Positions 56,046 to 64,000 of a stretch of DNA of 64,000 nt are shown here, piece by piece (the first letter of the stretch is position 1; each line of letters starts with the position of its first letter). The stretch spans positions 199,850,052 to 199,914,051 of the forward strand of contig CP136067.1 in NCBI GenBank assembly GCA_032622095.1, given 5' to 3'. Both the position numbers and the translations under genes were made by a program. This DNA comes from Siphonodentalium dalli. Its lineage: Eukaryota > Mollusca > Scaphopoda > Gadilida > Siphonodentaliidae. The notes below the pieces were generated by a model. It did not search any database and was not told where the DNA came from. It saw only the letters and a program-made list of their open reading frames with translations.

Positions 56046-57160
56046 ACTTACCTTATCTTCTATGGATGTCCTCTCACTTTTAACATATAAATTAGAGACT
56101 TTATCTTATCTTCTATGGATGTCCTCTCACTTTTAACATATAAATTAGAGACTTTATCTTATCTTCTATGGATGTCCTCTCACTTTTAACACATAAATTA
56201 GAGACTTTATCTTATCTTCTATGGATGTCCTCTCACTTTTAACACATAAATTAAGAGACTTTACCTTATCTTCTATGGATGTCCTCTCACTTTTAACACA
56301 TAAATTAGAGACTTTACCTTATCTTCTATGGATGTCCTCTCACTTTTAACACATAAATTAAGAGACTTTACCTTATCTTCTACGGATGTCCTCTCACTTT
56401 TAACATATAAATTAAGAGACTTTACCTTATCTTCTATGGATGTCCTCTCACTTTTAACACATAAATTAAGAGACTTTACCTTATCTTCTATGGATGTCCT
56501 CTCACTTTTAACACATAAATTAAGAGACTTTACCTTATCTTCTATGGATGTCCTCTCACTTTTAACACATAAATTAAGAGACTTTACCTTATCTTCTATG
56601 GATGTCCTCTCACTTTTAACATATAAATTAAGAGACTTTACCTTATCTTCTATGGATGTCCTCTCACTTTTAACACATAAATTAGAGAATTTACCTTATC
56701 TTCTATGGATGTCCTCTCACTTTTAACACATAAATTAGAGAATTTACCTTATCTTCTATGGATGTCCTCTCACTTTTAACACATAAATTAAGAGACTTTA
56801 CCTTATCTTCTATGGATGTCCTCTCACTTTTAACACATAAATTAAGAGACTTTACCTTATCTTCTATGGATGTCCTCTCACTTTTAACATATAAATTAGA
56901 GAATTTACCTTATCTTCTATGGATGTCCTCTCACTTTTAACACATAAATTAAGAGACTTTACCTTATCTTCTATGGATGTCCTCTCACTTTTAACACATA
57001 AATTAAGAGACTTTACCTTATCTTCTATGGATGTCCTCTCACTTTTAACACATAAATTAGAGACTTTATCTTATCTTCTATGGATGTCCTCTCACTTTTA
57101 ACATATAAATTAGAGAATTTACCTTATCTTCTATGGATGTCCTCTCACTTTTAACACATA
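56046..57160 (-). repeat. 53/54-bp minisatellite, 21 copies, each containing a candidate microexon with splice sites
   Basis: Read on the minus strand the unit is GTAAAGTCTCTTAATTTATG, TGTTAAAAG|TGAGAGGACA, TCCATAGAAGATAAG|. The 25-base segment TGAGAGG...GATAAG is 1 + 8 codons (ERTSIEDK) and has exactly the phase needed between the exons at 57602-58128 and 54752-55188. Most copies are followed by GTAAAG or GTAAAT; the most distal has an ideal donor GTAAGTGAG at about 56049-56057. Four copies have ATAAAG and no GT. Nine spacers are 53 bases, so read-through is frameshifted. The plus-strand frames (up to 132 codons, MDVLSLLTHKLRDFTLSS repeats) are by-products. Confidence 0.9.
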
Positions 57161-57171
57161 TAGCTGGTGCT
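57123..57171 (-). CDS. TRIM33-like: TIF1-like gene, small exon at the head of the minisatellite
   Basis: A good acceptor (ATCTATTACAG) opens a 49-base exon that runs into the first repeat unit and can end at GATAAG|GTAAAT. It completes the preceding Gly codon and encodes APAICVKSERTSIEDK, open throughout, and its phases (2 in, 0 out) are exactly those required. VKSE is a SUMO-consensus motif, as is the VKSE just inside the next exon. Human TRIM33 has VKQE-type SUMO sites in the same place before its PHD finger. Which repeat copy's donor is used cannot be told from sequence; the strongest donor is at the far end of the array. Confidence 0.72.
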
Positions 57172-57601
57172 CTGTAATAGATCGGAACACTTATTACTTA
57201 TCTGCCACACAGGTCCCCAGAACAAAAATTGACCCACCCTAATAATACTTAATCCTATAGAAAGGTACCTATCTTCTTCGGGCTGTCATTTTATAATCTT
57301 TTCACAAAAGTCCACAAACTGGTTCAAAATACAGAAAAATAATGTTTGTTCCATAAGCGTCTCATATCTATTATTACTCTTCAATTTGATGTATCCCGTG
57401 TAAAAATTGGTTCAGAAGAACTCCAGTTATGAGCACAGTTCTGATGCAGACCGGCTGTTATTTTTTACTCGTTTGGTTTAAAAAGATCTTACCAAATGTA
57501 CTGAGTTAAAACAATCTTACCAAATCAGGGCTTAAAATCTTACTTTGATTATCATTAAAAGCAGCTGATTGGCTGTAGAAAAACTTGTGAACATGACTTA
57601 C
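57172..57601. other. intron, no feature seen
   Basis: AT-rich, with a small 'aatcttaccaaat' repeat near 57485-57525. Confidence 0.4.
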
Positions 57602-58128
57602 CCATCTGACGCTACTGGGCTCCGTGAATCTGTATTGGGTGATGGTGCTACAGGTGGAGGTAGTGGAGGTGGCGTAGCTTGAGGTCGCACATGACCTGCG
57701 GCGTGTCCTGCGGCATGCTGTAATCCCTGTCGAATCAAATTACCATAGGCATTGGCTTGATTGTCAGTCACAAGCAGACGTGTCAGCGAAGAACTAAGAT
57801 TGGTTTGCCTGTTAGGAGGCGTGGCTGGCCGCATTTGGTTGACAGGCATGTGAGGTGGAGTCACAGACCTGGGTTGGTTCGGCTGCATTTGAGGAGGTGT
57901 TCTTGATCTGGGTTGAGTGTGGGCTTGGTTGCCGGGATACTGATTTCCAAACTGCGTCGGAAGGTGGCCAGTCATATTGTGATGATGTTGAACTGGTTGG
58001 TTTTGCATTGGATTGAGGATGTTTTTCGAGGGTTTGAGGATGTTCGCTAGCCGCTGGAGCTGTTGGTTTTTCGTCATTTGCTGACTACTCACATTTTGGT
58101 TATTCTGTTGCTGACCTGATCTGTTTCC
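57602..58128 (-). CDS. TRIM33-like: TIF1-like gene, Gln/Pro-rich exon
   Basis: 527 bases, 175 residues plus two bases. It starts after tttcatttag with GNRSGQQQNNQNVSSQQ and ends at the strong donor GATGG|GTAAGT. The composition is Gln, Asn, Pro and His-rich, with three R-x-x-TPP motifs (RSRTPP, RSVTPP, RPATPP). SSLTRLLVTD contains LTRLL, an LxxLL nuclear-receptor-box pattern. TIF1 proteins have a long, poorly conserved linker of this kind between the coiled coil and the PHD finger, and TRIM24 uses an LxxLL motif to bind nuclear receptors. Functional use of this motif here is inference. Confidence 0.88.
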
Positions 58129-58156
58129 CTAAATGAAAAACAAGTAGATAATAGTT

Positions 58157-58472
58157 AAAGACATATTATGTTCTTATTCGGGTGCGTGAAACTGATAATT
58201 TGGTATTCAGGAGGAATGTAGCATTCTAGTAAAATCGCTGAAAATTTCAAACAAATCGACCTTACCACTTCATAGAAAACATCACCTGAACTATGCGCAA
58301 TTGTAAATATTTACTTCTCGATTCAGGACGCAACTATCTGCAACTATCTGCGATAAACTAACGAAAATAATTTCGCCATCGAGAGTCACTGTATTTACTT
58401 AATATATAAGGATGACGATATGTGTTGCCAATTTGGATATAATATTTATAAAATTTACTACTTTGAGCAAGA
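58157..58472. mobile_element. dispersed element 'F', copy 5 (inverted)
   Basis: Reverse complement of the 25521-type element, from ATATTATGTTC... through TATAATATTTATAAA to TACTTTGAGCAAGA. It passes directly into the 55-bp minisatellite. Confidence 0.75.
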
Positions 58473-59320
58473 TTATTCTCCATTTCTATTTGATCACCCA
58501 ACCAGAGTGTTTCACATCACTTCAAGATTATCTCCATTTCTATTTGATCACCCGACTAGAGTGTTTCACATCACTTTAAAAATATTCTCCATTTCTATTT
58601 GATCACCCTACCAGAGCGTTTCACATCACTTTAAGATTATTCTCCATTTCTATTTGATCACCCTACCGGAGTGTTTCACATCACTTTAAGATTATTCTCC
58701 ATTTCTATTTGATCACCCTACCGGAGTGTTTCATATCACTTTAAAAATATTCTCCATTTCTATTTGATCACCCGACCAGAGTGTTTCACATCACTTTAAA
58801 AATATTCTCCATTTCTATTTGATCACCCTACCGGAGTGTTTCACATCACTTTAAGATTATTCTCCATCTCTATTTGATCACCCACACCAGAGTGTTTCAC
58901 ATCACTTTAAGATTATTCTCCATTTCTATTTGATCACCCAACCGGAGTGTTTCACATCACTTTAAGATTATTCTCCATTTCTATTTGCTCAAATGACCAG
59001 AGTGTTTCACATCACTTTAAGATTATTCTCCATTTCTATTTGATCACCCTACTGGTGTGTTTTCTATTTGATCACCCTATCAGAGTGTTTCACATCACTT
59101 TAAGATTATTCTCCATTTCTATTTGATCACCTGACCAGAGTGTTTCACATCACTTTAAGATTATTCTCCATTTCTATTTGATCACCCTACCGGAGTGTTT
59201 CACATCACTTTAAGATTATTCTCCATTTCTATTTGATCACCCTACCGGAGTGTTTCACGTCACTTTAAGATTATTCTCCATTTCTATTTGATCACCCTAC
59301 CGGAGTGTTTCACTTCAATT
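58473..59320. repeat. 55-bp minisatellite, about 15 copies, derived from the end of element F
   Basis: Unit ATTATTCTCCATTTCTATTT, GATCACCCTACCGGAGTGTT, TCACATCACTTTAAG. This is exactly the terminal part of element F (inverse GTGATCAAATAGAAATGGAG). One unit is truncated near 59048. Single terminal units occur at the other F copies. Confidence 0.95.
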
Positions 59321-59876
59321 TAACTGTTCTGAGTAGCTCAAAATAATAATTTTTTTACTGACTGTCAAAATGACAGGCACAAAATGGCTGGTGTTGGTCA
59401 TTTCAAAATTGTGCCTGTCAAATTTTCAGATGTACTGTATTAGACAGTATTTAAATTTCTAATCGACTTATTATTCGTCAATGATGCGCATATTTTAGTG
59501 AGTGTCCAAATGCCACTTGGACCCATGTTATTTTTTTTCTTCAAAAGTTCAAAAACTTTACGTCGATTAATAAATACACATGCAATTCGACATAATTATA
59601 TTCACTATGAATTGATCTGAAATTAAAAAAGGACTATTTTTTACTTTCAATGTCCTATTTGGCCAGAAGTGGCTCCTTGGACAGATACAGATTGTTTAAA
59701 GAATTGCATTGGACAAAATGTCCGACATATACAGAAGTGCACTGGACATAAGCTATTTTTCGTCGGACAATGACCGTGACATACCACTTATTTTGAGCCT
59801 TGAGCGTACATGTTTTCTCATCGAGTAAGATGAGGAGGATTATTTTACAATGCACTCGCAAACCAATTCAGCTTTA
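59321..59876. other. intron, small foldback
   Basis: GACAGGCACAAAATGG...CAAAATTGTGCCTGTC forms a short hairpin at about 59374-59420. Nothing else is supported. Confidence 0.5.
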
Positions 59877-60326
59877 TTAACCCTTTCAGTGCCAGGGGCC
59901 GATCTCATCGGCCCTAATTTAGGGTCTGTAAAATCGGCCCTGAAAAAGATTTTTTTGGGTTGAATTTTTTTTGGGTATGCTTAAGCATGCTATAGCGAAT
60001 TTAAAAACAAACTGGATAAAACCTTAGGGGCATGTTATAACTCAAAACTATCACCAAGTATTCATAGTAATAATTTTGATGCCCATGAAAAACGTAAGAT
60101 TCCCTGGCACTTAACCTACAAAATAAGTCTGTTAAAAATACAAGAAAAAATTATCAAAATTGTAAAAAAATGTAAAAAATAATAACAAATTATGAAAAAT
60201 TGTTAGGCCAATGCATTCTCTTATATATGCGAGGCGACCTATGGTCAACTCGCATATATAAGAGAATGCATTGGCACAGGGTATATGGGTTGATACAAAA
60301 ATCAGACCTGGCACTGAAAGGGTTAA
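59877..60326. mobile_element. TTAA element 'B', copy 3 (450 bp)
   Basis: TTAACCCTTTCAGTGCCAGG to its inverse CTGGCACTGAAAGGGTTAA. One hairpin module (GCATTCTCTTATATATGCGA) near 60210-60275. The longest member of the B family here. Confidence 0.9.
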
Positions 60327-60700
60327 AGACATATTATGGACTTGTTCTGGTGTGTGGAAGTCCTAAGTTAGCACTCAGGCGCTATGTCAACTGGCGGAAT
60401 GTAGCATGTTAGTAACATCGCCGACAATTTCAAGCAAATCGACCATACCAGTCCATAGTAATCATCGTCTGAACTACCCTGATTTTGCAAATATTTAGTT
60501 CTCGAATCGGGACACAACTATCTGCGATAAACTATTGAAAACGATTTCATCTTCGAGAATCACTGCAATTAATTAATATATAAGAATGACGATGTGTGTT
60601 GCCAATTTGGATATAATATTTGTAAAAATAACTACTTTGAGCAAGATTATTCTCCATTTCTATTTGATCACCCTACCAGAATGTTTCACGTCACTTTAAG
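60327..60700. mobile_element. dispersed element 'F', copy 6 (inverted)
   Basis: 'gacatattatggacttgttc' through TTTGAGCAAGATTATTCTCC to CCAGAATGTTTCACGTCACT, the inverse of the 25521 copy. It ends about 30 bases from the donor of the next exon. Confidence 0.78.
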
Positions 60701-60730
60701 TGGCATATAGTTGTGATTTTATTAACAGAC

Positions 60731-61038
60731 CTGCTGTGCTAATAGATGCTGTAGTTGACGTTGAATGTTCTGTTGGTTTTGCACGTTCTGTTGGTTTTGA
60801 AGTTGATGCTGGTCACCATGGCTCTGAATAAGTCGCTGCTGCTGCTGTTGTTGTTGTTGTTGTTGGTAGGGTGCCTGGCTAGCCTGCTTATGACTGGACT
60901 GTTGAAGGGAACCTGTAGGTTCATAATAATGAAACGTGTATTTTGGTGATTTTGAGTTTTCTGGGTGCGATGATTTTGGAGTTTCTGAATGTGAAGGTTT
61001 AGACAGTGATTTTGGAATTTCTGAGTGCGAGCTAGAAT
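60731..61038 (-). CDS. TRIM33-like: TIF1-like gene, Ser-rich/polyQ exon with LxxLL
   Basis: 308 bases: two bases complete an Asp codon, then 102 residues. It begins SSSHSEIPKSLSKP and has three imperfect repeats (SHSEIPKS, SHSETPKS, SHPENSKS). Then come a run of ten Gln (six CAA, four CAG) and RQLQHLLAQQ, whose LQHLL fits LxxLL. Acceptor gttctttcag, donor CAG|GTCTGT (weaker at +4/+5). Phase 1 in and 0 out fit the neighbours. An apparently longer ATG-starting frame (61110 down to 60739) on the same strand is a shadow in a different register; the splice phases decide for the Gln-rich frame. Confidence 0.88.
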
Positions 61039-61139
61039 CTGAAAGAACAAAAAATACTGTTTAATGTAATGGATAATGTATGCCACAGGATATGTAAACA
61101 ACCATGCCAAATTTCATAATGACCTGACCAAAGGTATGA

Positions 61140-61257
61140 GCTACATGTACATGTATAGCCCATGCTAATGGTAATTTTTTTTATGGACACTCATACGGAT
61201 GACAGATACCGTACCAACCATGACAATAGCTCAAACTTGACTTTGTCAAGTTGAGCT
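61140..61257 (-). mobile_element. end fragment of the AGCTCAACTT element family
   Basis: On the minus strand AGCTCAACTTGACAAAGTCA, then GTTTGAGCTATTGTCATGG, as at the left end of the 16751 insertion. The rest is lost within about 120 bases. Confidence 0.65.
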
Positions 61258-61739
61258 AAAAATGGGCGTGCAAACGAACCGAAATTTGAACTTATGTGGG
61301 TAATCCCCATACAAAATTTTAAATAAAAAGTCGGATATCTAAAACTAACCATCTGGAAACCATCTGGAATGGATGGACGCACAGCTACATGTAGATGAAC
61401 ACGATAGGATGGATGCTCAGACAGACACTGGTGATTTCTATAGTCTGAGGGGGGACCTAGGATCAGATTGAAGTTCCCCAGTGGAAGTTGATGATGTTCA
61501 ACCATTAGTCACTTCGATTATACATGTACATGTACATTTTATCCTCTGCAAATTAGGGGATATAGAAACTGAAGAGAAGGAAAAAAGTAACTAAAAACAA
61601 TGTTATTTTGAGACTATAGATCCTTCCCAGGAGATGAATCATAAGCAGAATGAGGTCCCAGAGGGTGAATTTACTGCTTGTTCTGGATTCAACTCTCTCA
61701 ATTCAATTTGATGGTGATTAAATAGCAATTTCTGAATTT
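61258..61739. other. intron, fragments of E-type elements
   Basis: 'tagggggacctaggatcagattgaagttcccc' and 'aaattaggggatatagaaact' recall the interior of the E family (compare 47640-47710). A truncated GCAGAATGAGGTCCCAGAGG is near 61645. Confidence 0.5.
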
Positions 61740-62525
61740 TTGCAAAAACCCTGTGCCAATGCATTCTCTTATATATGTGAGTCGACCATAGGTCGCCTCG
61801 CATATATAAGAGAATGAATTGGCCTAACAAATTTTATAATACTTTTTATAATTGTTAAAGAATGTAAGAATTTTTTTTTTTAAATGATAACAAATTGTGA
61901 ACGAATGTAAGAAAAAGTTATAAAAAATTATAAAATTGTTAAAGATTATACCCTGCTAGACAAAACAAGTGTCCACTTAACCGCAGTGTGGTTAGCGTTG
62001 CCACCGTGGCCGAAATGCAACTACACCGCGGCTCAACCGGCTAACTGCAGTTGGGCTGCGGTGTACTTGCCATTCGGCAATGGTGTAGTTGCCACTGTGT
62101 ACGTTCATTAAACTGAAAAAAGACAATACAAATCAGAAATCTAACCATTGTGTACATGCTGTTCGACCGCGGTGTAGTTGCTATTCAGCCGTGGTGTACT
62201 TGGCGTTCGGCTGCAGTGTACTTGCCATTCGGCCGTATTGTACTTACCGTTCAGCCGCGGTGCTCAACTGCAGTTACAAACTGAATGGCAAATACACCAT
62301 GTTGTCAATGGACACTTGTTTTGTCCAGCGGGGTAAGAAGAAATTCAAAAAATTGTTATAGAATGTAAGAAAAAATTCAAAAAATTGTTATAGAATGTAA
62401 GAAAAAATTCAAAAAATTGTTAATGAATATAAGAAAAAATTCAAAAAATTGGTTGACTCGCATATATAAGAGAATGCATTGGCACAGGGTCTTTAATGTT
62501 GCGCCTGCGCAGCTCCCATCAAGAA
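61740..62525. mobile_element. TTAA element 'C'-like sequence split by another MITE
   Basis: A hairpin module at 61750-61825 (GCATTCTCTTATATATGTGA) and a half-module at 62455-62490 with the family's 'gcagctcccatcaag' end. Between them lie several 'aaaaaattgttatagaatgtaagaa' repeats and the inserted element 61949-62335. Confidence 0.6.
61949..62335. mobile_element. 387-bp MITE with TACCCTGCTAGACAAAACAA termini
   Basis: TACCCTGCTAGACAAAACAA (left) and TTGTTTTGTCCAGCGGGGTA (right) are inverted, continuing GTGTCCA/TGGACAC. The CG-rich interior repeats a motif like 'ttcggccg(c/t)(g/a)gtgtac' about six times in both orientations. Family not identified. Confidence 0.8.
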
Positions 62526-62585
62526 ATGACAGACGGGAAATTCCCTTGTCAAAAGAACACGAATCCAGGCTGTTTATTTTTCAGA

Positions 62586-62835
62586 ATAAGCCTGAGTTTA
62601 ATGTGTCTGTCATTTGCAGAATAAAGTCCCCAGAGGGTGAATTTAGTGACGCTATCCCGTACAGAGGGCTAGCATCACCAAATTCACCTCTGGGGATCTC
62701 ATTCTGCATGGCATCATCTGCTATGGGAGACATAGACTCAGATTTCCAAATGGTGATTATTGTGATGTGATCATGTACACCCATTGGGAACCTCGATTAA
62801 TTATGCAATGTGTCAACTGCCAATTTGGGGTTATT
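62586..62835. mobile_element. 'E' family MITE
   Basis: AAGCCTGAGTTTAATGTGTC, GTCATTTGCAGAATAAAGTC, the palindromic GAGGGTGAATTT module and the interior 'gtgatgtgatcatgtacacccattgggaac'. It ends about 14 bases from the donor of the exon at 62849. Confidence 0.75.
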
Positions 62836-62848
62836 AAGAATACTGCAC

Positions 62849-63020
62849 CTGATTGCATGCTTTTTATTTCATCTGTGAGATCAACAACAGTCTGATTAGC
62901 TGCGGGACGGTGTGGTAAGAACATTGACCCAGATGACGCACTGGTGGTCACGCTGGTGTTCCGTGCTGGCGAGGTCGTATTCTGTGTAGGAAGTGGCTGT
63001 GACATCACCTGTCTCAGAGC
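62849..63020 (-). CDS. TRIM33-like: TIF1-like gene, first exon seen in the window
   Basis: 172 bases, 57 residues plus one base, after acceptor catcttcttgcag and before donor CAG|GTGCAG. It encodes ALRQVMSQPLPTQNTT..., a Ser/Thr/Pro-rich linker, ending NQTVVDLTDEIKSMQS. VVDLTDE fits a SUMO-interacting motif (hydrophobic core followed by acid). Phase 0 at its start shows the gene continues upstream (minus direction). The RING, B-boxes and coiled coil expected of a TRIM protein must lie beyond coordinate 64000. The family call rests on the downstream PHD-bromodomain exons; this exon alone is not diagnostic. Confidence 0.85.
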
Positions 63021-63433
63021 CTGCAAGAAGATGGCATTTTCACCAGTATAAAATCATTTTCAATAAAGGTCCCAAAATCACACCAGACACGACCAGACCG
63101 CATGTTTATTACACATTTGTTCCTAAAAGTACAGTGTTTTTGCTGTTCAATATTTATAAATCTGTATGGAATGTAAATGACATTCGCCTCAACCATGAAA
63201 CCGGAACTATAAAATAAAAGCATCATCACACATGACAAAACAAGCCCTGTATGTGCCTAAATAAACCTTGTAAGCCTGTAATTTTTTAATGCACAGATTC
63301 TAGAATGGGTGACATGTAACAAACACAGAACGACACGTGTTTTAATGGGTTTGTTGATACGACACTTGTGCCATCACAGAAGAATAGAACTTGAGGCACA
63401 CCTCTCGTCCTATCCTTCCACACTAGCATGCAC
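63021..63433. other. intron, no exon seen
   Basis: No upstream exon of the TIF1-like gene is recognisable here; the short frames show no domain and no suitable splice sites. Confidence 0.45.
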
Positions 63434-63530
63434 TAGTGTTGAAACGATTAATCGACTAGTTGAAGTCGACGCGATTATTAAATTAGTCGATCCCGAAACC
63501 TGCTAGTCGATTAGTCGGGGAAAAAGCACT
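63434..63530. mobile_element. left end of a hAT element like 21710-22590
   Basis: TAGTGTTGAAACGATTAATC followed by GACTAGTTGAAGTCGACG and repeated AGTCGATTAGTCG. The right end is not found in the window, so the boundary given is only the recognisable end. Confidence 0.7.
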
Positions 63531-63879
63531 ACCTATGTGCTATCATGGCAGCAGTGCCATTGCACGGCCATATTATCACGTAATCTGTAACAGTTAACAC
63601 ATATTAACTTCTAAAAGCCTTATTGCATTGTTCCTTTAACAATGCCACTGCCATCAGTCATGCACGGGCATTGAACTCCATGACCTGAACTGAACCCAAT
63701 GTATGCAAGTGTAGGCACGGTTTCTTTTATGTTGATCATCAAAGACATGAAGTGTCGCTGCCGACTGAACACTGTCTAGTTCGATGTGACGCAATTGACC
63801 AGTGATAACTTCTCACTGTGGCACGTGTAATACTAGAGTAATGATGTAACAAAATGGCTTCAATGATATATGAAACATA

Positions 63880-64000
63880 ATTCGTATAGATTCTAGTCTG
63901 ACATCCAATGCGGGCCATTTATTTCAATGTGGCGGTGTCTGACATCCAATGCGGGCCATTTAATTCAATGTGGCGGTGTCTGAGATCCAATGCGGGCCAT
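63880..64000. repeat. 41-bp tandem repeat, at least 3 copies, running out of the window
   Basis: Unit ACATCCAATGCGGGCCATTT, ATTTCAATGTGGCGGTGTCTG at 63901, 63942 and 63983. The array continues beyond the window. Confidence 0.9.

Noticed and set aside
56328-57101. Plus-strand frames with MDVLSLLTHKLRDFTLSS repeats (up to 132 codons)
   Set aside because: Shadow of the 54-bp array, antisense to the microexon. Both strands are open wherever units are 54 bases; 53-base units break the frame.
55188-57602. Direct splice from the Gln/Pro-rich exon to the PHD exon without the small exon
   Set aside because: Phase 2 to phase 0 would shift the frame and hit a stop within about eight codons, so an intervening 3n+1 exon is required.
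60739-61110. Minus-strand 123-codon frame starting with ATG
   Set aside because: It overlaps a real exon but in another register. Splice sites and phases support the Gln-rich frame at 60731-61038.

Overview
This is animal nuclear DNA, AT-rich and crowded with transposons and minisatellites. It carries two spliced protein-coding genes. The dispersed-repeat vocabulary (GTCCGTCCGTCC tails, GTCCCCCGAA...TTCGGGGGAC termini, AGCTCAACTT ends, the 'gcataactcagtcaaaatcatg' type of block) looks like that of lophotrochozoans such as bivalve molluscs or brachiopods. That taxonomic guess is inference only.

Gene 1 (+ strand, about 0.9-23.7 kb) is ribosomal protein eL15-family neighbour uL15/L27a (RPL27A). 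Four coding exons are certain (7848-7911, 10051-10126, 16363-16591, 23582-23710). Their splice phases join perfectly, and a poly(A) signal lies 10 bases after the stop. A promoter-like ETS/TOP region with an ATG-only first exon is proposed at 860-901. The protein would be 166 aa against 148 in human, because of about 18 extra residues in exon 4. The introns are huge for a ribosomal protein gene: one holds a 5.3 kb array of 47-bp repeats with higher-order structure, another a nest of DNA transposons.

Gene 2 (- strand, about 63.0 down to 46.3 kb, 5' end beyond the window) is the C-terminal 687 codons of a TIF1-family (TRIM24/TRIM33/TRIM66-like) chromatin regulator. Nine phase-compatible exons encode a Gln-rich/low-complexity linker with LxxLL and SUMO-consensus motifs, then a PHD finger, then a bromodomain. 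It converges on RPL27A across 22.6 kb of gene-free, repeat-rich DNA (23.8-46.5 kb).

The most unusual signal is shared by both genes. Short tandem duplications repeatedly span exon 3' ends together with their 5' splice sites: an 87-bp unit at RPL27A exon 4, a 59-bp unit at the PHD exon, a 90-bp unit at the second PHD exon, and a 53/54-bp unit that has multiplied a tiny exon to 21 copies.

The rest consists of non-autonomous DNA transposons: seven piggyBac-like TTAA elements with double hairpins, related shorter TTAA elements, seven palindromic TA-flanked elements, several hAT elements with exact 8-bp target duplications and a MITE family with 8-bp duplications. There is also a 28S rRNA gene fragment at 30.2-30.4 kb. 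No tRNA, CRISPR array, bacterial operon or intact transposase/reverse transcriptase gene was seen.
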